Shown one piece after another: positions 1 through 10,779 of a stretch of DNA of 64,000 bases. The notes beneath the pieces were generated by a model. That model had not been told where the DNA came from. It saw only the letters and a program-made list of their open reading frames with translations, and did not search any database. The position numbers and the translations under genes were made by a program. Within the stretch, counting starts at the first letter, position 1; the number at the start of each line of letters is the position of its first letter. The stretch lies in assembly GCA_024741835.1 (NCBI GenBank), contig JAENRP010000158.1, positions 35,394 through 99,393 on the forward strand, read 5' to 3'. This DNA is from Diplocarpon mali (Eukaryota; Ascomycota; Leotiomycetes; Helotiales; Drepanopezizaceae).

Positions 1-557
1 TGCGCTCCTATTAGAAAGTTAGCGATTAATTTAATATTAATTTAAGTTTAACTTATAATAACTATTACCTAAACCTCCTTTAGTTAGCTTACTATAGCTT
101 TAGCTATAGAATAGAGCTTTATAAGGCTAGCACGCTTAAGTTAAAAGCGGCTAATAGGAGCCTTTGCGCTAGCTATTAGCAAAAGGTTAATAAGGACTTA
201 AGCGCGCTAAACTGCCTTTTAATAAAGCATCTTGCGATTCCTTGCTAAAACTGCCTATATATTATTATTATTACTACTATTATCTTCCTCTTACTATTAG
301 GCAGCCTTCCCTTACTACTTCTTAAGGGCTGCAGATAGCGCTGCAAACTCCTTACTAATATAAGAGGGAAGCTATAGATAAGTATTAGCTCAAATAGAAC
401 TCTAGAGTCGATTTAAAGTACTTATAGGAATATATTCTACCTTTTGCTCTTAGTATTAATAGCACTTTTTACTACGCTCTAATTCGAACTTACATTTATA
501 TATAATATCGCATATAAGGCGCTGCACGCATTAGTAATAATAAACGCGGTAGGCTAT
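1..557 (-). pseudogene. C0 opposite-strand cysteine-bearing ORF, decayed, cut by window start
   Basis: On the minus strand this stretch translates to the same protein as 9847-10760 in C1 (for example KCKFELERSKKCY and EYIPISTLNR), with several CAG/CAA-to-stop changes. The start codon that is ATG in C1 is ATA here (555-557). It runs against the direction of the element's own pol gene. Function unknown; see the C1 copy. Confidence 0.55.
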
Positions 558-625
558 TGCAAAGGCGCCTAATAGCAAGGGAATTGGCACTATACGTATT
601 AGATGCGATTTAACCTTAGACTAAG

Positions 626-797
626 TGTTGCGCCATGAGGAGCCTCAGGCACTGAGGCATCTGAGGACTGGCTTATGTAATGTACCCCTGAAGTGGCCAC
701 GGAGCACTTCTATAAAGGGAGCTCAGGTATATAGTTAGAGTAGAATTTTATAAGCTTCTGCTACTACTGAGAATCCACCTTTAAATATAGCATAATA
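626..797 (+). repeat. Copia-1A 5' LTR
   Basis: Starts TGTTGCGCC and ends CATAATA, a decayed form of the CACGACA end seen in the 3' LTR. It is nearly identical to 7626-7799 and to the LTRs of Copia-1B. Confidence 0.93.
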
Positions 798-808
798 GTT
801 ATTAGTAC
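798..808 (+). promoter_or_regulatory. Copia-1A primer binding site, half-tRNA type
   Basis: The bases directly after the LTR are gttattagtac (gttatcagcac in copy B). They are complementary to an anticodon-arm sequence of the form GTGCTAATAAC, as known from fungal tRNA-Ile, rather than to a tRNA 3' end. The tRNA identity is from memory of the family and not tested. Confidence 0.45.
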
Positions 809-1034
809 TATTCGCGACTCTTAAGAGCAAACGATTAAAAATCTACTGTGTTTAGAGACTTCTTAAAGAGGTTTTACTACCATTTTCATCTATTCTCCCT
901 TGCCTATACGCATTATACGACCTGACTCGACATTCTAACGCTTTTAGCCAACTAATACCATACTCCCTACTATCCTAATCAATATAAGCGAATACTAGCA
1001 AAAAGAAGCTTAGGAGCTTAGCTTTAGTAGAGTT

Positions 1035-4000
1035 ATGCTCTAGGATAGGAAGTCATAGTACATTTGGTACACTAAGCTAGAGTTTCAGGCTGAATTTCTG
1101 CGCCTCTAGAAGCATATAGAGAAGCTAAGACAGGTTAATAATCCTAAACTATATGCTATAAAGATAGGAAACCAAGCTCCGCTCTATAAGAATAAAGCTC
1201 CATATCTGCTAGATTTAAAAATAGAACTACCGCAGCTTGAAAAAATTGTAGAAGGACGGGATTAGAGAGTATTGCAAAGCTACTACAAGTTGTACTAATA
1301 GTAGGAAGCTACTGATTAATAAACGCCAGCTCTACTACTACTTGTAAAGATAATAGCTAAAGACGTAGAGCTGGAGTATAAAATGGCGGTAATGCAATAC
1401 AATCTTATAGTAGAAATGTGGAAAAGGAATAGGAGCTCCTATACTCAATTATACTATTGGATTACTAAGATAGTATACCTTATATTACTTCGAGCAGTAC
1501 AATATGACTATAAGGAAGCGGGGAAACTGTCAATTCAATGGATTGTGGAGCACCTGCGTAGGGAACTAGCCCCTTTTAAGGTTAGTATAACGGAGTTAAT
1601 TTGGGAAGACTATAATACTAAGCTCTTTGAAATAAGAAGCAGTAAAGTGGACCTAAAGACCTGGCTTGCTAGCTTTAGGGAGATCTACTAAGAAGTATAA
1701 ACGTATAGAATCCTAGAGGTTTAAAGCTCCCTTGCGATTACAAAGTTTCTATAGTTAGTTTACTACTAAGCTCCTACTTGGTCCTAGCAGACTTAGGCAG
1801 AGCTTATTAGAGATAATAAGCTAGGTCTAAAGTATAGAAAAGATATAGTCTACTATATTAATTAGTTCTTAAGCTTAATAGAGCAAAGCCTCGCAAGCTC
1901 CTTATTAAAGGCAACCCTTAGAGTATATGCCTCGCTTAAAGGAGTAGGCGATTATACTAATTTAGGAGCATTAAGTAAAGGCAAGGCGAAGAAGACTCTT
2001 AAGGGGAGCATTAAAAAGTGCCCTTGCCCTTAGGTTAAAAATCACTTCTGGAACTTAGAGGAGTGTAATAGGCTGAAATATACCTTAACTAGCGCTAAGG
2101 AAGGTACGCTTTGAAACCTCCCTAGCTATAATAAGGTTAAAAGAACGCGTGAAAACCTTGCTTCCTTAGAATAGAAAGAGCTCTGAGCTAAGCTCTCCTA
2201 TTTCAAATACGCTCCTATAGATTAATTTAAAGAAAGAATATCTGCTGAAGCTTTAGGAAGCGGCAAATCCAAGATTATAGCTACCCTCTTAGATCCAACT
2301 CTCTTCGAAGACTTTACCTTAGGAATATACTCTACCCTTAAAGCTTCCTACGCTCTTTCGAATACAACCCTATTCGATAACTGCGCCGCAATATACCTTA
2401 TTAATTAAGAGGAGCTTCTAGTTCTTAGATTATTGAAAATCGCATATCCCTAGGACTATATAAAGGCAGGGAGCTCGAGTCTGCTAATAAGGGGGAGGGG
2501 TATACATTTAATAAAAGGGGTTCTCGCTAATAGAGGAGACTTGGAGCTTAGGAATATAGCGCTTATAGATAGGTTTAATATTAATATTATCTTAAAGCCT
2601 CTTTTAAAGAAGGCTAGAGTATAGTATATAGGCCTAGACGTAATGCTCTAAAGGGGTATAGTAGATAATAACGTAGTTGTGAAGTAGCTAGAGCGTAGGT
2701 CGAACGTTATAGTGTTTAAATATAAGCCTATTAACTTTTATAACGCTTCTAACTCGCTGTGCTATACTTAACTAACTTGCCTAGCTTTCCCTACTTTATA
2801 ACGGCGTCTGCGAAGCTAATATAAACCCCTAAGGAGCAGCGTATTCCTAAGAGCTAGAAACGATTCGGCAGATATTTAGCACCTTCGATCAGGCTATTTA
2901 AGAGCTAAGGCGCTTAAGAAGCTTATATTAAACGCAAGGGGAGTAAAGATTAAGAGGAAGCTATAAATCAATTATAAAGCTTGCGCTTAGGCAAAAGCTA
3001 AGCAAAAGCCTTTTAAGAGAGAGTCAGATTTTAAGGCTTTAAGACCGTTCTTTAGGTGCTCCTAGGACTTATTTGACTATAGTACGTTAAGCCTCTCCTT
3101 AGAAAGCTGGCTTCTCTTAATTAAGGATAAATTTAGTAGGAAGTTATTTAAATATACTCTACTTTATAAGTCCCTAATACTAGTTCTAAGAGCTCTTTAA
3201 TCTTTTAAAGTATAGGTAAAGCGCTATTATAGCCTCTCCTTATATATTTTAAAGAGCGATAATAATACCTTAATATTCCTCCTATAAGGAGTATTGAAAT
3301 ATAAAGAGTAGTGCGAAGCTAAAGGCATAGAGGTAGAAGTCATTCTATCTTATACTTATAAACTAAATGGAGCTTTTAAGAGAGCGGGAGTAGAGATTAT
3401 TAAAAAGGTACTTACTATACTAATCTCTACTAACCTCCTGGAGTACCTATGGCCTAAAGCTGTACTAGCTGCAATATACCTTTATAATATTGGCCTATTA
3501 AAGCGCAGGAGATGGAAGAGTCCAAATAAGGTACTTTAGCTTTAGTTTAGATAATACTTTAAGTAGTATAATCCGCAGATCACTATAAAGCTTACTACCG
3601 ATTTAAGACTAGAATAGGAAGGTATAAAAGCATATAAAGCGCGCGTATACCTATTAGCAAAGGAGAGGGAAGCTTTAAAGAATAAGAGAGCTTTTAAAAC
3701 CATACTATAAGGGTATATTAGATACCTAATTAGTTACTACGCTACTAATATATATAGGATCTAGGTGCTTAAGCTCCGAAAGGTTATAATCTCTTGAAAT
3801 ATCAAATTCGATAAGTCCAAATTCTACTTTAAGAAGTATGAAAAGGTGGCTGGCCACCTACTCTTAATTATTAAAGAGATTATACAAATAATCGAAAAGG
3901 AGGAAGAGGAAGCTTAAGACGCTAAGTTAATTATTAAAAATATAAAGGGAGCTTTGGATAAGCAGCCTGCGGATAACCTAATAGGAGGTAAGCCTATTAA

Positions 4001-6332
4001 TCTTTTACTAATAGAAGCTCTGAGCTCAGATCTATCGAAGGCTCTTATCCCCTATAAGGCTACTTATAGCGTTTCTACCCTAGCTACTTAAGAGCAGCTG
4101 CCTAGTAGCAAAGGGTTAGACGCTTTAAGACAACTATTAATAGTTAGGAGGAGCGTCGAAAGCGATATTATAAATGCCAGTTCCGCTAAGGAGCGCAATA
4201 CTAGGCCTCTAGTTGCTATATAGACTAAGCAATCGCAAGGGCAGGAGCAGGCCCCTTAATTACTAGAAGCTCTACTATAGGCAACTGGTAAAGAAGTATG
4301 CCAGCTCTTATTAGAAGTACCGATCGATCGAAAGCTACGCCAAGATATGGAAGCTCTTAAGGGTAATACCGAAAGAGGGAGCTCTTTAAAACTAATAGAA
4401 GCTCAGCCTGAAGTACTTAATATAAGGGCCTTCCGAAAACGCAAGAAGCCTAATGAGGAGTAGGAAATAGTACCTATACTACTCTGTAGGTTAAAAAGGA
4501 GAAGAGGGAGCGGGAATACCATATATATAATATGCGTTAGAGATCTCCTGCTAGCCTTTGAAAAACTTAAAACATATTAGTTAAAGTAGGTAAATAGCTT
4601 TATATCGACTTTCTAACTAAGTCAAGAGCCTATAAGAACTGATAGAGAAGAGTATAAAGTAGTATACTGCGTTATTGCTGCGGCGACTTAATCTAAAAGC
4701 TCTAGAGGAAACTCTACCCTTCCAATCCTACCTTAAGATAAGCTTCCTAAAGCGCCAACTTATTAGAAGGAGCTTGCAAATCACCCTTTCGGAGAGCAAT
4801 TTAAAGAGGGAGCCAGAACTGAGATTAGGAACCTAGAAGCGCGCAATTGCTAGAGAGTGATCGATAGAAGCGAGGCTACTATAAGGCCTATACTACTAAA
4901 GTAGGTCTTTAACTATAAGCTAAGCTCCTCTAAGGAGATTAGCCGCTTTAGGTCAAGAATAGTAGTAAGGGGAGATCTTTAAGAGGAAGCTTCTATTTTC
5001 TCTACCTATGCTGCGACGCTCGCATTAAGATCTTTTAGGGTTATAATAGCGATAGTCGCTAAATTCGATATAAAGCTCTAATAGTTCGATGTTGTCAACG
5101 CCTTTATAAATGCTAAGAGAGACCCTTAGAGCGCGCCAGTTGTTTGCTTCTTATTAGATGGTTAGAAGTAGAAAGATAAGGTAGTAGAGCTCGATCGCGC
5201 CTTATACGGCCTTCGAGACTCCCTAGCGCTCTAGTATAGGGATTTCACTAGTACTCTTAAGTCTCTGAAGCTTACCCCTCTTGGTAAGGAGCCTTGCATA
5301 TTCGTTAATAAGGAGAGGACTGTGTTTATAGCCTTTTATATTAATAATATATAAGTAATATACTACTCCTCTTATATAGAAGAAGCTTAAAAGACTATAG
5401 AGGGACTGCGCAAAGCATACGAATTAATAGCTATAGGAGATGTTAAGTAGTTCTTAGGGGTAAGAGTCTCTTGAGATAGGAAGCAGGGTACAATTACTCT
5501 GCTCTATGACGCTTATATCAAGAAGATAGCGAAGAGGTTCGGCCTTAATATAGGGCGTTTCCTTAGTACGCCGCTCCCTTACTTTGAACTTAAAAAGAAC
5601 TACGAAACAGCTCCCTACTTAAGAATTAAGGAGTTCTAGGAAAAAGTAGGCTCCGCCTTATATATAGCTATTATACTGCGCTTAGATATAGCTTTTGCAA
5701 TCGCCTAGCTATCTCATTTCTATATAAACCTAAGCTCCGAATATCTTAAAGCTATCAATTGGATAATTTGCTACCTTTTTAGTATACGCTTCTTAAGAAT
5801 CACTTATAGTCGATTTAGCAGATCAAATAACCTAATAGTATCGTCAGATGCTTCCTTTGCAAATAACCTAGAGATAAGGCGCTCCTCCTATGGTTTTATT
5901 ATATTCCTATTTAGAGGAGCAATCGTTTGGAAGGCCTCGAAGCAACCGACAGTTACTACTTCTACTATAGAGGCTGAGCTCCTAAGAGTAGCGCATATAG
6001 CGAAGGAGATAATAGCTTTAAGAAGGTTCTTTAAGGAAATATAGCTTAAGGTAGAAGCTCTATAGTCTATATTTTACGATAATCAATAGATAATACGGCT
6101 TATTACAGGAGACTCTTAAAGGATTTCTATAAAGCTCTGATACATTGATATATATAATATATAGCTACAATAGGAGCACTAAAAAGGGAGCTTTCAAGTG
6201 GCCTATCTCCCTACTAAGGATATGTACGCAGATGGCCTTACTAAAAACCTTCTTTAACAAAAGTTCGAGAGCTTTATTAAGCTTTTAAACCTCTAAGACG
6301 CAAGAGGTCAAGTCGAAAAGCTAGCATTTTAA
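1035..6332 (+). pseudogene. Copia-1A gag-pol, single frame with many RIP stops
   Basis: One frame of about 1,765 codons. It starts at ATG 1035 (MLxDRKS) and ends at TAA 6330. Gag lies up to about 2100 and includes a zinc-knuckle-like CPCP-VKNHFWNLEEC (2019-2070). Protease follows around 2355-2420 (LFDNCAAIYLIN, the copia active-site region), then integrase (about 3060-3800), RT (about 4940-5460) and RNase H (about 5830-6250, including SDASFANN and TIEAELLRVAHIAKE). The RT box YVDD reads YINN at 5337-5348, so both catalytic aspartates are lost through G-to-A changes. Nearly all in-frame stops are TAA/TAG where CAA/CAG is expected. The only long open stretch is 1383-1691 within gag. It cannot encode a working polyprotein. 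Confidence 0.92.
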
Positions 6333-6493
6333 ATGCTCTACAATCCTTTCATATCTCCTTTATAATAGCAAGTAGGAAGGAAGCGCAAGATAGGGTTCAA
6401 TTTTCTTATACTAATATATAGGAAGGCCTAAAACCAACTCCCTTAGATAATCAGAACCTTTAGCAGCTTTGCAAATAATATAAGGGCGCGTCC

Positions 6494-7220
6494 CTATTGA
6501 GAAGCAATAGACTCCTCCGGTGGCATAACCCTAGGAGCAGCCTGGGAAGCAATAATAGGAGCAGCCGCAGGAGCCTCAAAAGCCTCTGCGAGGCGGGAGG
6601 CGAGGCTAAGAGGTGCTATAATCGGCAGCAGGAGCTCCTAAGCTACTGGTTCTAGGAAGCTATTAGCTATAGTACGAGAAAGCTTATAATAACTTACCTT
6701 CCGACGATACCACCTCCTCTGTCTCTTTCTAGCGCGCCTTTCGAAGCTCCTCTCTTATCTTCCTCTTAGTGGCGGCAAGGCCCTAAACTACTTATTAGTG
6801 GCAAACTACCTAGAGGGAGCTTGAGAACGTACTATAGCATTACTATCGTTCTCCTCTAATAAGAATACGTAGTCTTCCTACGCCTTTAAGGCGCCGACGG
6901 GAAGCTCCTAGCACGCGTGGCCTCCCTTCGCATAACAAAAGCAGCGTACTCCTACTATGCTATTAAAGCATACGCCAGCCGACTTCCTAGCTAGGAAGCT
7001 CCGAACGTACCCCTTATATAGTATATTCCTTATTAGCCTTTGCTCTAGCTTGCGGCGGGAGGAGGGAGCTGCAGAAGGGACCGCCGGTGTTCTAGAAACT
7101 ACGGCCTAAGGGGTAGCAAGGAGGGGAAGGGGCGCGCTCCCTCTTAGGGGTATTACTATATCGAACGTCTTAAGCGCGTTATTATCCTCCTGCTATCTGC
7201 TGCGCTAAGAAGCTCTAAGC
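6494..7220 (-). pseudogene. Copia-1A opposite-strand ORF between pol and 3' LTR
   Basis: The minus strand gives a coherent protein with few stops, opposite to gag-pol. It has a Pro/Ala stretch, a cysteine cluster (VCFNSIVGVRCFCYAKGGHAC, then ELPVGAL, about 6900-6970), an Arg-rich block (RRARKRQRRWYRRK) and an Ala/Pro-rich tail ending near 6494. Copy B keeps the same frame. Indels between the copies in the tail are 3 and 9 nt, as expected if the frame was once under selection. The region is more GC-rich than its surroundings. The cysteine pattern recalls a zinc knuckle but no family is recognised. The start is not resolved. Confidence 0.5.
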
Positions 7221-7625
7221 TATATTTAAGCACAACGACTTTGCTATAAGTCTTTAGCAGGAGTAAGGGAGTACAATTAAGAAGCTTATAATAGTAGCCT
7301 TAGTAGGGCGCTCCTTAGAGTTATTATTACTATTCTCTATTTTAAAGTGATTATTTAAAGAAGTATAAGGAAGGAAAGCTTTATAGGGGAAAAACGCGTA
7401 CTTTTATAGGCGCGCTGCCTTTATTAACTTTCCTTTATCACCTGATTTAGCTTCTATTTCATAGAGGAAGCACTTAGAACGCGCTCCCTCTTTCATTTAT
7501 TATAGCTTTATTAAGTAATTTTCATTATTCTAAAAGCTAAGGAGTATAATAAAGGAGTCTTGTATACTAGATCTGGTGCTAGTTATAGCTAAGCCTAGCT
7601 TAGGAGCTGCTTTTTACCTAAGGGG

Positions 7626-7799
7626 TGTATTGCGCTATAAGGAGCCTTAGGCACTAAGGCATCTAAGGACTGGCTTATGTAATGTACCCCTGAAGTGGCC
7701 ACGGAGCACTTCTATAAAGGGAGCTCAGGTATATAGTTAGAGTAGAATTTTACAAGCTTCTGCTACTACTGAGAATCCACCTCTAAATACAGCACGACA
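7626..7799 (+). repeat. Copia-1A 3' LTR
   Basis: Starts TGTATTGCGC and ends CAGCACGACA. It is followed at once by CTAAG, the copy of the target site. Confidence 0.93.
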
Positions 7800-8082
7800 C
7801 TAAGGTAAACTTACTTATAGTAATTAGTAGTAGTAGTAGTAATTGTTTCTACTACTATGCATTAGCCTTACGCTATAGTAATAGGAGTAAGGGACTTATA
7901 TAAAAGTATATAGTTATTATACTAAAGAAGGAAGATCTTATAAAGGAAAAATAAATTTAAGTATATAATGCGACTTGCGCTAAATCAAATATAAAATGGC
8001 TCTATTTGTATAATAACGCATTAAGTATATTACTATATGAAAATCATCATAACTTACTAACGCTTATAAGTAAGCGTTCTTA

Positions 8083-8096
8083 AAGGGGGGGAGTAG
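8083..8096 (+). promoter_or_regulatory. C0 polypurine tract
   Basis: The purine run aagggggggagtag lies directly upstream of the 3' LTR, where plus-strand DNA synthesis would be primed. C1 and C2 have the equivalent tract on the opposite strand. Confidence 0.75.
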
Positions 8097-8403
8097 TATA
8101 ATAGCTGTACCTCTACTTAATGCAATTACTTAGGAGTACAGCGTTATAAGGTTTTGCAATCTCGATTCGACGTAGGGTTATCTTAAATCGACCCTAAAGG
8201 TGTAAAAGGATATTCTTATATAATATTATATAAACAGATAAAGAGCCTTAAGCTGCTTATATATATAAGGAAGAAGGGTTCTCCCTTAAGGAGGGCTCTC
8301 TAACTTCTTTGTTTCCTTTATATTAGACCTATAGAATACGCCTTTTGCACCACTTCTTACTCCTATACTTGATCTCGCACTTCGGCGGTTCTGTATCGTT
8401 ACA
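8097..8403 (+). repeat. C0 3' LTR
   Basis: 307 bp from TATAATAGCTG (decayed TGTAATAG) to CGTTACA. Its reverse complement matches the LTRs at 9170-9485, 16430-16745 and 24475-24781. Confidence 0.9.
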
Positions 8404-8404
8404 A

Positions 8405-9169
8405 CACCTATCGAGTACCGAATCACTGGCTTTCAACAGGTATATTATTTCCTAAGACAGGGATATAGTATATATGCGACAAAAGGGCCAAGGCCAAAGG
8501 CTAGAACTAGTCGACACTTCTTAAGAGGGCTATAAGCAACAATACCTAGAGCAAAGAGCAAGAGGAGCTTACTTAGCTATAATCTGCCAGCTAAAAGCTT
8601 CCTTCGATTTGTCAGCGGTAGCCTAATACTAGGATCTGATAGTTCAGGATATAGAGAATCTAAATAAGCGACTCAAATGGATCTGAAACAACCTTAAAAG
8701 AGGCCTGACCTACTTTACCATTAATCTATAAAACGCTAAACTATTTGCATTTATTAATAGATCTTTTGCTAATAACAAAGATTTAAGCTTATAGATCGGC
8801 TATATCATTATACTAACTACTAAAGAGGAAGGAGAATCGCAGTTTACTCTAAAAGGCAATATTCTATACTATAGCTCGATGAAGTATAAGAGAGTGACAA
8901 GAGCTGTACTAGCCTCCGAACTGTATGCTATAGTGGCGGGTATTAATATGCTAGTTTCTATGGCTATAACGATCGATATAGTAACAGCTAAGCTAAGTCT
9001 ACCCCGCCTCCTTACTATTATATATACAGATTCCCTCTCTTTATATAAGTGTATTGTCAAATTAGGTACTATAAAGGAGAAGCGATTGATAATTGATATA
9101 ATAGCTATTCGACAATCGTACGAGAACAGGGAGCTTACAAAGATATATTAGATCAATAGCGCCAGTAAC
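8405..9169 (+). pseudogene. Fragment D: copia-type pol, RT tail and RNase H, split by C1
   Basis: The plus strand reads in one frame: DIVYMRQKGQGQR, LNKRLKW, FAFINRSFANNKDL-QIGYIII, SSMKYKRVTRAVLASELYA, TDSLSLYKCIVKLGT, EKRLIIDIIAIRQSYENREL. These match the RT tail and RNase H of a fungal copia-type polyprotein. The frame continues across the Gypsy-C1 insertion into 16751 (SASN then PANAIIKANPNQ), with GTAAC duplicated at the joint. Its 5' part is missing, removed or displaced by C0. It has only six or so stops in 765 bp, including an open run at 8879-9151, so it is far less mutated than its neighbours. That suggests it was low-copy or arrived late. Confidence 0.85.
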
Positions 9170-9485
9170 TGTAACAATACAGAACCGCCAAAGTGCGAGA
9201 TCAAGTATGGGAGCAAGAAGTGGTGCAAAAGGCGTATTCTATAGGTCTAATACGAAGGAAACGAAGAAGTTAGAGAGCCCTCCCTATAGGAGAGCCCTTC
9301 TCCCTTATATATATCAGCAGCTTAAGGCTCTTTGCCTATTTATATAATATTATATAAGAATATCCTTTTGCACTTTTAGGGTCGATTCGAAATAACCCTA
9401 TATCAAATCGAGATTGCAAAACCTTAAAACGCTATAAATGCTATACTCTTAGGTAATTGCATCAGTTGGGGGTACAGCTATTACA
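9170..9485 (-). repeat. C1 3' LTR (left end)
   Basis: From TGTAACAATACAG to GCTATTACA on the plus strand. It is the partner of 16430-16745. Confidence 0.93.
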
Positions 9486-9500
9486 CTACCCTCCCCCTTT
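9486..9500 (-). promoter_or_regulatory. C1 polypurine tract
   Basis: On the minus strand this reads AAAGGGGGAGGGTAG and abuts the 3' LTR. C2 has the identical tract at 24782-24796. Confidence 0.8.
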
Positions 9501-9846
9501 GAGAACGCTTGCCTATAAGCGTTAGTAGGTTATAACGATTTTTATATAGTGATATACTTAGCGCATTATTATGCAAATAGTACTATTTTATATTTGGTTT
9601 AGCGCAAGTTGCATTATGCACTTAAATTTGTTTTTCCTCTCGCAGGATCTTCCTTCCTTAGTATAATAACCATATATAACCGCATAGGTCCCTTACTCCT
9701 ATTACTATAGCGCAGGGCTAATACATAGTAGTAGAAACAATTACTACTACTACTACTAACTACTATAAGTAAGTTTACCCTAATCTAGGGTCGAATCGCA
9801 TCTAATATACGTAGTGCCGATCCCTTTACTATTAGGCGCCCTTGCA

Positions 9847-10760
9847 ATGGCCTACCGCGTTTATTATTGCTAATATATATAGTATCTTATGCGCGATATT
9901 GCGTATAAATGCGAGTTTGAATCAGAGCGTAGTAAGAAGTGCTACTAGTGCTAAGAGCAAAAGGCGGAGTACATCCCTATAAGTACCTTGAATTAAGTCC
10001 AAAGTTTTAATTGCGCTAACACTTATTTATAGCTTCCCTCCTATATTAGTAAGGAGTTCGCAGCGCTATCTGCAGCCCTTAAGGAGTGGCAGGGGGAGGC
10101 TCCCTAGCAGCAAGAGGGGGACGACGATAAAGATAACGATAATGCGCATGCGGTTTTAGTAAGGAACTGTAAGATGCTCTATTAGAAGGTAGTCTAGCGC
10201 GCCTAAATCCTTATCAACCTCCTGCTAATAGCTAGCGTAAAGGCTCCGATTAGCCGCTCCTAACTAAAGCGTACTAGCCTTATAGAGCTCTATTCTATAG
10301 CTAAGGCTATAGTAAGCTAGCTAAAGGGGGTCTAGGCGATAGTTGCTATAAGTTCAACCTAAATTAGTATCGAATCAATTGCTAACTTTCTAATAGGAGC
10401 GCGGTGACTTTATTAAGTCTTGGCTAGTAAGGTTAAAGTAATCCAGCTGAACTATGCTAGGCCTCCTAGGGTCTATCGCTATATTAATAGAGTAGACCGC
10501 TATAGTAGTAGAGTCTCTTATAAAGGGAGGGGGGCTTGCAGTGATAAGGGTGGCATTAGGCGCGGCGGCTAATAGGGCGGCGCCAGCGGTAGCAAAAGGA
10601 GGTTAGGGTCGTTCCAAGTAGGGGCGTAGATAAGAGGCGAGCTCTAGCTCTAAAACGGAGTTAGAGCTTATCTCCCTAAGCGCAAAGGAGGAGGGGTCGG
10701 AGGAGTTATAAAAGGAGGAGGCAGTAGGCCTAGTATTATTATTTTTATATTTTTTATTAT
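9847..10760 (+). pseudogene. C1 opposite-strand cysteine-bearing ORF
   Basis: This frame starts at ATG 9847 and runs against pol. It translates to MAYRVYYC, DIAYKCEFESERSKKCYxC, EYIPISTL, YISKEFAALSAALKEWQGE, an acidic block (GDDDKDNDN), then a long helical-looking middle (LINLLLIASV, ELYSIAKAIVSxL, SIESIANFLIGAR). It ends with a Gly/Arg-rich and then acidic tail. C0 and C2 keep the same frame over the N-terminal half. The end is unclear, because a frame change near 10620-10680 and RIP stops cannot be told apart. No known family is recognised. The cysteine spacing (C, 9 residues, C, 2 residues, C) suggests metal binding. Confidence 0.5.
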
Positions 10761-10779
10761 TTTTCTCCTTTTTTTTTTT

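Larger units (their letters stand above)
626..7799 (+). mobile_element. Copia-1A: full-length copia retrotransposon, RIP-decayed
   Basis: A complete Ty1/copia-type element of 7,174 bp. It is bounded by LTRs of 172 and 174 bp and flanked by a perfect 5-bp duplication CTAAG (621-625 and 7800-7804), so it inserted as a unit into Gypsy-C0. The order is LTR, primer site, one gag-pol frame, an opposite-strand ORF, a short purine run (ctaagggg) and LTR. A second copy lies at 16929-24119. Copy A has kept more TG/CA dinucleotides than copy B: the LTR has ctgaggactgg where the 3' LTR of B has ctaaggactag. Confidence 0.95.
1..8403 (+). mobile_element. Gypsy-C0: partial chromodomain gypsy retrotransposon, right part only
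   Basis: This is the 3' part of an LTR retrotransposon whose left end lies outside the window. It reads as the reverse complement of the left part of Gypsy-C1: bases 1-625 match about 9780-10400, and 7805-8403 match about 9170-9780. Its pol side would point right (+ strand), but only the 3' non-pol part is in view. Copia-1A (626-7799) is inserted in it with target duplication CTAAG. Bases 7805-8082 hold a GTA-rich microsatellite and non-coding sequence, then a polypurine tract and the LTR. The expected target duplication after its LTR is ACACC (8404-8408); the partner is not visible. Heavy CpA/TpG decay. Confidence 0.85.

Noticed and set aside
6650..6715. Intron in the Copia-1 antisense ORF (GTAAGT ... 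CTAG)
   Set aside because: The frame is continuous through it in both copies, and splicing would shift the tail out of the conserved Ala-rich frame.
8869..9060. Minus-strand open frame of 63 codons
   Set aside because: It is antisense to the clear RNase H reading of fragment D.
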